From an uncultured Micrococcales bacterium (lineage in GTDB: Bacteria; Actinomycetota; Actinomycetes; S36-B12; GCA-2699445), in contig CAIWTL010000404.1 of assembly GCA_903915555.1 (NCBI GenBank), positions 1 to 12,201 on the forward strand: a stretch of DNA of 12,201 bases, read 5' to 3'. Below are positions 1 through 5,533 of this stretch, one piece after another. The translations under genes and the position numbers were made by a program. Each line of letters starts with the position of its first letter. The first letter of the stretch is position 1. Under the pieces are notes generated by a model that was not told the DNA's origin, made no database searches, and saw only the letters and a list, made by a program, of their open reading frames with translations.

Positions 1-1217
1 CCCATGTCCCGGTGGGTCAACTTGAACCACGCGCGGGCGTAGGCGTCGGCGAACTCGGCAGGGTTCTCCATGAAGCGACGCGAGATCGGCTCGTAGATGG
101 GATCGACGCGCAGCGCGAGATCGGTCGTCAGCATGACGGGCTTGTGCGTGACGCCGGCCTTCTGCGGGTCGGGGACGTCGCCCACTGCGGAGTCGTCCTT
201 CGGCACCCACTGGTGCGCACCCGCCGGACTCTTCGACAGTTCCCACTCGGTGGCGAACAGCGTCTCGAAGTACCCGTTGTCCCACGTGGTGGGCGCGGGG
301 GTCCAAGCGCCCTCGAGGCCACTGGTGATGGTGTCGTCGCCATCACCGGTGCCGAACGAGTTCTTCCAACCGAAGCCCATCTGCTGCAGCGGCGCCGCCT
401 CCGGCTCGGGACCGATGTGGCCTTCGGGGTTGGCTGCACCGTGGGTCTTGCCGAAGGTGTGGCCGCCGGCGATCAGGGCGACGGTCTCCTCGTCGTTCAT
501 CGCCATTCGCTTGAACGTCTCCCGGATGTCCCGCGCCGACGCCATGGGGTCGGGGTTGCCGTGGGGGCCCTCGGGGTTGACGTAGATCAGACCCATCTGG
601 ACCGCCGCGAGCGGGTTGGCCAGTTCGCGGTCGCCGCTGTAGCGCGCGTCCCCGAGCCACTCGGCCTCGTTGCCCCAGTCCACCGACTGCGGCTCGTAGA
701 CATCCTCGCGACCGCCGCCGAAGCCGAAGGTCTGGAAACCCATCGACTCCATGGCCACATTGCCGGTCAGGACGAACAGGTCGGCCCAGGAGATCTTCTT
801 GCCGTACTTCTTCTTGATCGGCCACAGCAGGCGGCGGGCCTTGTCGAGGTTGGTGTTGTCGGGCCAGCTGTTCTCAGGAGCGAAGCGCTGGGTGCCCTTG
901 CCCGCACCACCACGACCATCGCTGACGCGGTAGGTGCCCGCGGCGTGCCACGTCATGCGCACGAAGAACGGCCCGTAGTGGCCGTAGTCGGCGGGCCACC
1001 ACTCCTGGGAGTCCGTCATCAGCGCGACGAGGTCCGCCTTGAGGGCGGCCAGGTCGAGCGACTCGAATTCCTTGGCGTAGTCGAAGTCCGCGCCCATCGG
1101 GTCCGCGGCGGGCGGGTTCTGCTGCAGCAGCCCCAGATCCAGTCGCTCGGGCCACCAGTCGCGCACCGAGGTGCCTCCGCTGTGGTGGATGACGGGGCAC
1201 TTGCTCTCGTCGGCCAT
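1..1217 (-). CDS. katG: Catalase-peroxidase KatG, N-terminal part (runs off left edge)
   Basis: Bifunctional haem enzyme that breaks down hydrogen peroxide and peroxidises organic donors in the cytosol. 405 codons are visible, reading from MADESKCPVIHHSGG to KLTHRDM, so the N-terminal catalytic domain is nearly complete and the C-terminal half lies outside. The distal pocket motif VRMTWH gives Arg87, Trp90 and His91. Tyr212 in GLIYVNPEGP and Met238 in FKRMAMND complete the Trp-Tyr-Met crosslink typical of KatG. Proximal haem ligand His253 sits in GGHTFGKTHG. The TITSG loop and HRDM motif, the latter holding the probable mobile arginine, are present. No key residue is missing. The start is ATG at 1217, with AGGAG at 1226-1230 on the minus strand, 8 nt away. 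It follows furA by 36 bp on the same strand, so the two are very likely co-transcribed and FurA-controlled. Confidence 0.97.
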   Translation of the reverse strand, partial: MADESKCPVIHHSGGTSVRDWWPERLDLGLLQQNPPAADPMGADFDYAKEFESLDLAALKADLVALMTDSQEWWPADYGHYGPFFVRMTWHAAGTYRVSDGRGGAGKGTQRFAPENSWPDNTNLDKARRLLWPIKKKYGKKISWADLFVLTGNVAMESMGFQTFGFGGGREDVYEPQSVDWGNEAEWLGDARYSGDRELANPLAAVQMGLIYVNPEGPHGNPDPMASARDIRETFKRMAMNDEETVALIAGGHTFGKTHGAANPEGHIGPEPEAAPLQQMGFGWKNSFGTGDGDDTITSGLEGAWTPAPTTWDNGYFETLFATEWELSKSPAGAHQWVPKDDSAVGDVPDPQKAGVTHKPVMLTTDLALRVDPIYEPISRRFMENPAEFADAYARAWFKLTHRDM

Positions 1218-1253
1218 GTTGTCCTCTCCTGTTTTCCTTGTTGGGTGAGCCTG

Positions 1254-1718
1254 TCAGGTTCGTGGGGATGCCGCACCGGTGGCCGTGGACCGGTCCGCCT
1301 CCGCGGCGGCGCGGCACTGCGGGCACAGCCCCCAGTAGACGACCTCGGCCTCGTCGATGGCGTAGCCGTTGTCGTCGGAGGCGGTGAGACAGGGCGCGTA
1401 GCCGGCGGCACAGTCGACGTCCACGAGAGCGTGGCACTGTCGGCACACGAGGTGGTGATGGTTGTCCCCGGTGCGGTCCTCGAACCGGGCGGGAGAGCCG
1501 GCGGGTTGGATACGCCTCACGAGGTCGGCGGCGACGAGGGTACCCAACGCGTCATACACGGCCTGCCGGGAGATGGCGCCCAAGCCCGCGCGGGCGTGCT
1601 CGGCGATCTCGTCGGCGGAGGCGTGCGGATGGTCGGCGACGGCGGACAGCACCGCGATGCGCTGTGCCGTCACCTGGACGCCGCGGCTGCGCAGCAGCCC
1701 TATGGCGTCACTCGACAT
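1254..1718 (-). CDS. furA: Fur-family repressor FurA, upstream of katG
   Basis: Metal-dependent transcriptional repressor, 154 aa, normal for the Fur family. An N-terminal winged helix spans about residues 1-80 (RGVQVTAQRIAVLSAV, then ISRQAVYDALGTLVAADLVRR as recognition helix and wing). The dimerisation/metal domain has NHHHLVCRQC (His87-89, Cys92, Cys95) and a second pair CPQC (Cys132, Cys135), a likely structural zinc site. Position directly before katG matches the furA-katG or furA-catC operons of mycobacteria and Streptomyces, where FurA autoregulates and represses the catalase-peroxidase until peroxide oxidises it. That role is inferred from family and context. The ATG at 1718 has no well-placed Shine-Dalgarno sequence but lies 7 nt after a -10 element, suggesting a leaderless transcript. 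PerR-like peroxide sensing is the same idea under another name; Zur or iron-Fur is less likely given katG. Confidence 0.93.
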   Translation of the reverse strand: MSSDAIGLLRSRGVQVTAQRIAVLSAVADHPHASADEIAEHARAGLGAISRQAVYDALGTLVAADLVRRIQPAGSPARFEDRTGDNHHHLVCRQCHALVDVDCAAGYAPCLTASDDNGYAIDEAEVVYWGLCPQCRAAAEADRSTATGAASPRT

Positions 1719-1725
1719 GCCGGGA

Positions 1726-1755
1726 ACCCTAGTCGGCGAATCTGGATCCGGTCAA
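1726..1755 (-). promoter_or_regulatory. Probable furA-katG promoter giving a leaderless transcript
   Basis: On the minus strand, TTGACC (1755-1750) is followed after 18 bp by TAGGGT (1731-1726), a TAnnnT -10 element. The A of the furA ATG is 8 nt past the end of the -10, which is where transcription would start. No symmetrical FurA operator is obvious. The moderately AT-rich stretch at 1736-1762, overlapping the -35, is the most likely place by analogy with mycobacterial furA. Confidence 0.6.
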
Positions 1756-1984
1756 GGATTGGACAGCGACGTCACCCGGGGCCGGGATGCCCCCGCAACG
1801 GGTCGGGTGATGATGCGTCCCGGGCCGGCGAGGCGCCGCTCGCCCCCCAGAGCAGCACTTCACGAGGGATGGACGGCGGAGCCTGCCCAGGTCCGCCTGA
1901 CATCACAGGACCGGCGGATTCTTTGGCGTATTCCGGCGCGCCGCCGCCCGCGGTGCGCGATGCTCGGCCGGTGGAGGAACGCTC

Positions 1985-3067
1985 ATGAAGGCGACGATCT
2001 ACGACGGCAAGACGGTACGCACCTACGCCGAGTCGGACGCTTCGGTCCTGGCGCCCGACACGCCCTACGCATGGGTCGACGTCGAGGCGAAGGACCTCGA
2101 TGACCCACAGGTGCGGTCGCTGCTGACCGATCTCGGTCTCGACAGCCCGGTCCTGGCTTACCTGAAGCAGGAGTCGCTGGCCGGCGTCTTCCGCATCGTC
2201 GGCTCCCGCGTGGTGGGCTCCACCTGGGCCGCGCCGGATTCACCCGGAGGCAAACCCGTCTACGTCCACGTCGTCTGGGGGGCCGGGAGCATCGTGACCC
2301 TGCGCCACGGGGGAGACAAGGCGATGGCGAAGGTCCTCGACCAGGTGGAAGGCCGTGGCTCTGCGCTGTTCAGCACACCCACCATCGTGCCGGGGGTCCT
2401 GATGGACCTGATCCTGTCCAGCGTCGACCGGCGGCTGACCGACATCGGGGACGACATCTACCGCATAGACGAGAAGATCATGGTCAACAGCAAGGGCGAC
2501 CAGGTCGCCGACCTGCGGGCCCTCCGCGACGAGATCAACCCCTGGACCCGCCGGTTGCCGCCCTACCAGCAGAACCTGAAGGAGGCGCTCGTCGACACCA
2601 GCGGGATCCCCGGCATCGACGAGAACGGCGCCCACTACCTGCAGGCCTACGCGTCCCATGTGGGCGGCACGGTCAACACCGTCTCGGATCTGCTCGACAG
2701 CCTCCACAGCACCGTGCAGGACTATCAGGCCGAACTGAGCAACCGGCAGGGCAACCGGATCAACCAGCTCACCGTTGTCGCCACGATCTTCCTGCCCATC
2801 ACGTTCATGACCGGCTACTTCGGCATGAACTTCCAGTGGCTCAGCGATGCCACGATGTCATTCGGGTCGTGGTTCCTGCTCGGGGTGCTGTTGCCCGTCT
2901 GCCTGCTGCTGGGGTCGGTCCTGCTGCTGCGTCGGCGTGGGTTCGGTGCCTGGCTGCTGGGCGGTTCCACCAAGGGCAAACGAAAGAGTCCTCGACACTC
3001 CGCCTCGGCGGACAAGCCGGTCAGCGCACCCGCTGCGGATCCGCCGGGTCGGTCCACGAGCCCATGA
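1985..3067 (+). CDS. corA: CorA-family magnesium/divalent-cation channel
   Basis: Inner-membrane pentameric channel for Mg2+ (possibly Co2+ or Ni2+), 360 aa. A cytosolic alpha/beta N-terminal domain (about 1-130) is followed by the long stalk helix (about 140-258). TM1 spans about 260-281 and ends in the signature GMN at residues 280-282 (TGYFGMNF). TM2 spans about 294-315 (WFLLGVLLPVCLLLGSVLLL) and is followed by RRR. The C-terminal tail of about 40 residues is basic, then Ser/Pro-rich (KGKRKSPRHS onward), longer than in classical CorA and probably disordered. The ATG start is supported by GGAGG at 1973-1977, 7 nt upstream. The gene diverges from furA across 266 bp and its 3' end overlaps by 47 bp the convergent lipoprotein gene. 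GMN fixes the CorA superfamily; Mg2+ import versus Zn2+ or other cation export cannot be settled from sequence. Confidence 0.92.
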   Translation: MKATIYDGKTVRTYAESDASVLAPDTPYAWVDVEAKDLDDPQVRSLLTDLGLDSPVLAYLKQESLAGVFRIVGSRVVGSTWAAPDSPGGKPVYVHVVWGAGSIVTLRHGGDKAMAKVLDQVEGRGSALFSTPTIVPGVLMDLILSSVDRRLTDIGDDIYRIDEKIMVNSKGDQVADLRALRDEINPWTRRLPPYQQNLKEALVDTSGIPGIDENGAHYLQAYASHVGGTVNTVSDLLDSLHSTVQDYQAELSNRQGNRINQLTVVATIFLPITFMTGYFGMNFQWLSDATMSFGSWFLLGVLLPVCLLLGSVLLLRRRGFGAWLLGGSTKGKRKSPRHSASADKPVSAPAADPPGRSTSP

Positions 3068-3307
3068 TGGCGATCATGCGACGCAGCGCGGCCATCGAAC
3101 CCTGTAGTGGCGGCCGGTAGTACTGGAAGTTGCCGGGGGGCAAGTCCCCCTCGATCGTGAGGTCGTAGATCCCCAGGTGGGTAGTTGGGAGGGAGCAGGT
3201 AGCGGCGGGGGCGCTGTGGTGGTGGTCGAACCCGTGCAGCCGGGAAGCGCCGTCGCCGCCCCTGCTGCCGCGCTGAGGGCGAGGAAACGACGCCGGGAGA
3301 AGTGCAT
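3021..3307 (-). pseudogene. Short Tat-exported lipoprotein, frame broken by a one-base shift
   Basis: The minus-strand ATG at 3307 begins MHFSRRRFLALSAAAGAA, a twin-arginine signal peptide. It continues to LPGC (residues 21-24), a lipobox with Cys24 as lipidation site, then a Thr/Pro linker. In that frame the sequence degrades and stops at 3074. A second frame takes over near 3176-3235 and reads THLGIYDLTIEGDLPPGN, then FQYYRPPLQGSMAALRRMIA, ending at 3021. This second part has strongly G/C-biased third positions and looks like real protein. Loss of one base, or gain of two, in the linker would join the two into a lipoprotein of about 96 aa. I do not recognise the mature domain. It may be a pseudogene, a sequencing error or, least likely, recoding. 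It lies 43 bp downstream of the DoxX-like gene on the same strand, and its last 47 bp overlap the end of corA. Confidence 0.6.
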
Positions 3308-3313
3308 TCGCAC

Positions 3314-3319
3314 ACAGTA
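3314..3319 (-). promoter_or_regulatory. -10 element (TACTGT) for the Tat lipoprotein, leaderless spacing
   Basis: TACTGT on the minus strand fits TAnnnT and lies 6 nt before the ATG at 3307. No Shine-Dalgarno sequence is seen. This favours ATG 3307 over the in-frame GTG at 3313, which abuts the -10. No good -35 was found. Confidence 0.4.
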
Positions 3320-3350
3320 GCGCCGTGAGCACGAGTGGTGAGCGGCGCCC

Positions 3351-3743
3351 TTACGGACCGAGGGCTCGGTGGCGTGGTGACCGCCACGCGGCGACGATCA
3401 GCGGGATCTGGACAGGCAGCCGGGCCCATGCCGCAGCCTTCGCGATCGGGGGCACGTCGGCGGACCGCTGCCATTTCGCCGCCATCGTCCAGTTGCCGGG
3501 CCATACGGCGAGCAGCAGTGCCGCGCTCGCCGCCGGGGCCCAGGATCGACGGCTCGCCAGGCCTGCCGCGCAGGCCAGTTCGGCGACACCGCTGCCGTAC
3601 ACCAGCGCACGTGGCGCCGGCAGCGCTTCGGGGATCAGCGGTTCGAAGACCTGGGGTCGGACGAGATGGACGACGCCGCTGGCGGCGAACGCCGCGATGA
3701 GCCCCTTGGTGGGCCACGGCAATGGTGTGGCTTCGTCGGTCAC
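3351..3743 (-). CDS. Small DoxX-like membrane protein
   Basis: A 130-aa hydrophobic protein with about four membrane segments: GLIAAFAASGVVHLV (14-28), ALVYGSGVAELACAAGL (46-62), APAASAALLLAVWPGNW (69-85) and LPVQIPLIVAAW (109-120). The features HLVRPQVFEPLIPEALP, a Gly-Glu pair in GSGVAELACA and WPGNWTMAAK resemble the DoxX/MauE-like superfamily of small integral membrane proteins, some linked to redox or thiol chemistry. No specific function is assignable. The start is placed at GTG 3743 (VTDEATPLPW), because upstream in-frame residues are arginine-rich and overlap the divergent EamA gene. No strong ribosome binding site precedes it. It is followed on the same strand by the Tat lipoprotein, possibly as an operon, and diverges from the EamA gene across 79 bp. 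Confidence 0.75.
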   Translation of the reverse strand: MTDEATPLPWPTKGLIAAFAASGVVHLVRPQVFEPLIPEALPAPRALVYGSGVAELACAAGLASRRSWAPAASAALLLAVWPGNWTMAAKWQRSADVPPIAKAAAWARLPVQIPLIVAAWRSPRHRALGP

Positions 3744-3822
3744 CCCGCGAGTGTGGCACCGGGTCCCGCGCCACGCACTAGCCTGGGCGGCGTCGCGGTC
3801 GGAGCGGCGGAGTGGAGGCACG

Positions 3823-4680
3823 GTGTCGCGGCGCGGCTGGGTGCTCTTCCTCGCCCTGTCGGTCATCTGGGGGCTGCCGTACCTGTTCATCAAGATCGCG
3901 GTCGTTGACCTCAGCCCCAGCGTCGTGGTGTGGGGACGCGTCGCCCTGGCGGCGCTGCTGCTGCTTCCGGTCGCCGCCTACCGCGGCATGCTCCCGGCGC
4001 TGCGACCGTACGTGGGGTGGATCGTGGTCTTCGCCGCGGTCGAGATAGCCGTGCCCTTCTGGATGCTGGGGTGGGCGGAGACCCGCATCTCGTCGTCCCT
4101 GGCGGCGCTGCTGGTCGCGGGAGTCCCGATCGTGGCTGCGGTGATGGCCACGTTGCTCGGGTTGGACGACCGCCTGACCGGAATGCGCGTCGTCGGACTG
4201 CTCATCGGCGTCGCGGGGGTGGGATTCCTGGTCGGTCTGGACGTGCGGGGAGCGCAGTGGCTGGCCGTCGCAGCTGTCGGGCTGACCGTGCTGGGGTACG
4301 CGCTGGGACCCATCATCGTGTCCACGCGCCTGGTCGGGGCGCCGAGTCTGGCCGTCATCGCGACCGCTCTGCTGCTCAACGCCGCCTGGTACACACCGGT
4401 CGCGTGGGTGCAGCGCCCCACCGGTCCGGTCCCCGCGATCGCGTGGTGGGCGGTGGTCGTGCTGGGTGTCGTCTGCACGGCGCTCGCGTTCCTGGTGTTC
4501 TTCGCCCTGGTCGACGAGGTCGGGCCGACCCGCATGACCGTCATCACGTACCTGAATCCCGCCGTCGCGGTGCTCCTCGGCGTTGTCGTCCTCGGCGAAC
4601 CGCTCACCCTGGGGATCCTGATCGGCTTCCCACTCGTCCTTCTCGGATCATGGCTGGCCACCCGCCGACCCCCCACCTGA
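3823..4680 (+). CDS. EamA-family (DMT superfamily) transporter
   Basis: A 285-aa inner-membrane protein with about ten membrane helices in two EamA repeats. Repeat one runs from WVLFLALSVIWGLPYLFIKI to about residue 135. Repeat two begins near LAVAAVGLTVLGYALGPII and includes the signature-like VGPTRMTVITYLNPAVAVLL, then GEPLTLGILIGFPLVLLGSW. The family moves amino acids and other small metabolites, mostly outward; the substrate here cannot be told. GTG at 3823 is chosen as start because GGAGG lies at 3814-3818 and the protein then begins MSRRGWVLFLALSVIWG, directly at helix 1. The upstream open frame is arginine-rich noncoding read-through. The gene diverges from the DoxX-like gene and is convergent with the DUF1269 gene, with a hairpin-rich gap after its stop. 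Confidence 0.88.
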   Translation: MSRRGWVLFLALSVIWGLPYLFIKIAVVDLSPSVVVWGRVALAALLLLPVAAYRGMLPALRPYVGWIVVFAAVEIAVPFWMLGWAETRISSSLAALLVAGVPIVAAVMATLLGLDDRLTGMRVVGLLIGVAGVGFLVGLDVRGAQWLAVAAVGLTVLGYALGPIIVSTRLVGAPSLAVIATALLLNAAWYTPVAWVQRPTGPVPAIAWWAVVVLGVVCTALAFLVFFALVDEVGPTRMTVITYLNPAVAVLLGVVVLGEPLTLGILIGFPLVLLGSWLATRRPPT

Positions 4681-4690
4681 CCCGACCGCA

Positions 4691-4714
4691 GGTCTGCCCC
4701 GTACGGGGCAGACC
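4691..4714. terminator. Perfect 24-bp palindrome after the EamA gene
   Basis: A perfect inverted repeat of 12 bp arms (GGTCTGCCCCGT and its complement) begins 10 bp after the EamA stop. No T-run follows, so it would be a non-canonical terminator. A protein-binding dyad is possible but less likely between convergent genes. Confidence 0.5.
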
Positions 4715-4731
4715 GGGGCGTCGGCGGGTCT

Positions 4732-4754
4732 GATCTGCAGCCCCGGGGCAGATC
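4732..4754. repeat. Second hairpin, GATCTGC arms, with overlapping direct repeat
   Basis: GATCTGC (4732-4738) pairs with GCAGATC (4748-4754) around a CCCCGGGG-containing loop. GATCTGCAG also occurs as a direct repeat at 4732-4740 and 4751-4759. The core CGGGGCAGA is shared with the 4691-4714 palindrome, so the two hairpins may have arisen by local duplication. Confidence 0.45.
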
Positions 4755-4771
4755 TGCAGTCGGAACAGAGT

Positions 4772-4802
4772 GACCCCCCCGGCAACAGATGCCGAGGGGG
4801 TC
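4772..4802. terminator. Likely bidirectional terminator hairpin
   Basis: GACCCCC (4772-4778) pairs with GGGGGTC (4796-4802), with an inner stem CGGCA/TGCCG around loop ACAGA and one C-A mismatch. It sits 21 bp after the DUF1269 stop on the minus strand, where it is followed by a mildly T-containing tail (ACTCTGTTCC). It is the strongest terminator candidate between the two convergent genes. Confidence 0.55.
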
Positions 4803-4823
4803 GCTCCGGATCAGGAAGTCCGA

Positions 4824-5354
4824 TCAGGACAGATCGTCGGCGGCCTTGTCGACCGCCTTGTCCGCGCCCTTCTCGATCTCGGCGATGGCAGCATCCACGT
4901 CGCCGTCGTCTAGCTTGGCCTGGGCCTTCTTGGTGGCACGCCCGAGGGCCTTGTCCACATCGGTGGCCACGGCATCCTCGGCCACCGCGATGACGGCCGC
5001 CTGACCGTCCTCCAGCAGAGCCCCCAGGTCCTTGAGGTCATGGCGCGACAGACCGCCCGCGAAGTGACCGATCGTCCCGAGTACGGCGCCGCCCACGACG
5101 GCATCACCGATGATGGCAGCACCGGCCGGCGGGAAGATCACGCCGATGACCGCGCCCCCGATGACACCGACAGTGCCGGCGACCTTTCCGGCGTGGGTCT
5201 TCTCGTGGACGTGGATCCGGCCCTTGTCGTCCTTGGCGACGACCGCGGCGGTGATGTGGCGCAGGCCCGCCTCCTTGAGTGTGGCGAAGTCGGCGACGGC
5301 ATCGTCGACGTTGTCGTAGGCGGCCGCGTAGACGACGTAGGTGGCATCAGCCAT
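4824..5354 (-). CDS. DUF1269-type protein with glycine-zipper core
   Basis: A 176-aa protein of unknown function, resembling DUF1269 proteins common in actinobacteria. Residues 1-55 form a ferredoxin-like alpha/beta stretch (ATYVVYAAAYDNVDDAVADF, then a Lys- and His-containing loop). Residues 57-100 are a glycine/alanine-rich hydrophobic pair of segments (GKVAGTVGVIGGAVIGVIF, then PPAG, then IIGDAVVGGAVLGTIGHFAG), able to insert in or associate with membrane. Residues 103-176 are a charged Asp/Lys/Ala helical tail. Homologues are often annotated as membrane or stress proteins; a function is not established. The start is ATG 5354, with GGAGG at 5363-5367, 8 nt upstream. A perfect dyad lies just before the ribosome binding site. 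It diverges from the MFS exporter and is convergent with the EamA gene. Confidence 0.8.
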   Translation of the reverse strand: MADATYVVYAAAYDNVDDAVADFATLKEAGLRHITAAVVAKDDKGRIHVHEKTHAGKVAGTVGVIGGAVIGVIFPPAGAAIIGDAVVGGAVLGTIGHFAGGLSRHDLKDLGALLEDGQAAVIAVAEDAVATDVDKALGRATKKAQAKLDDGDVDAAIAEIEKGADKAVDKAADDLS

Positions 5355-5374
5355 GTCAGGTTCCTCCAGTTGAT

Positions 5375-5398
5375 GTGCGGAGCCAGATGGCTCCGCAC
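5375..5398. promoter_or_regulatory. Perfect 10-bp dyad between -10 and ribosome binding site of the DUF1269 gene
   Basis: GTGCGGAGCC (5375-5384), loop AGAT, then its exact complement (5389-5398). On the minus strand a -10 candidate TAGCGT (5407-5402) lies 3 bp before it, so transcription would start inside the dyad. It could be an operator overlapping the start site or a 5'-end mRNA hairpin. With a divergent exporter on the other side, an operator for an unseen regulator is plausible. Confidence 0.5.
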
Positions 5399-5520
5399 GC
5401 CACGCTAGGCCACCTGATCGGCGGAGGCACGACCAGGCGGTGGTTGACCTCCACGGGGCCCCGTCGGCGGTGGCCCGGGGGGGAATAGACGGGGTCGGGG
5501 AGGGGGATGCGTGGGGGCAG

Positions 5521-5526
5521 TAACCT
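5521..5526 (+). promoter_or_regulatory. -10 element (TAACCT) of the MFS gene, leaderless spacing
   Basis: TAACCT fits TAnnnT and is 7 nt before GTG 5534, the same spacing seen at furA. This supports GTG 5534 over ATG 5507, whose G-run lies too close to act as a normal ribosome binding site. No clear -35 at 16-19 bp. Confidence 0.45.
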
Positions 5527-5533
5527 GCGGGTC

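Noticed and set aside
1880..1984. Mg2+ riboswitch or clear promoter before corA
   Set aside because: CTGACA at 1897-1902 has no matching -10 at proper spacing, and the region is too short and lacks M-box-like structure that I can recognise.
12..1988. 658-codon plus-strand open frame
   Set aside because: It is antisense to katG and furA, both unmistakable on the minus strand. High-GC third positions remove stop codons from the opposite frame. The translation is low-complexity Arg/Gly/Val without family motifs.
3176..3235. Programmed ribosomal frameshifting in the Tat lipoprotein gene
   Set aside because: No slippery heptamer with a convincing downstream structure was seen; the GGGGG/CCCCC hairpin at about 3136-3150 is short. 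A plain indel or sequencing error is simpler.
3325..3822. N-terminal extension of the EamA transporter by about 166 residues
   Set aside because: It overlaps the DoxX-like gene in antisense, is low-complexity, and a GGAGG plus GTG at 3823 starts the protein directly at helix 1.
5444..5472. TTGACC at 5444-5449 as -35 of the MFS promoter
   Set aside because: No TAnnnT occurs at 16-19 bp; the TAACCT near the start is too far away.
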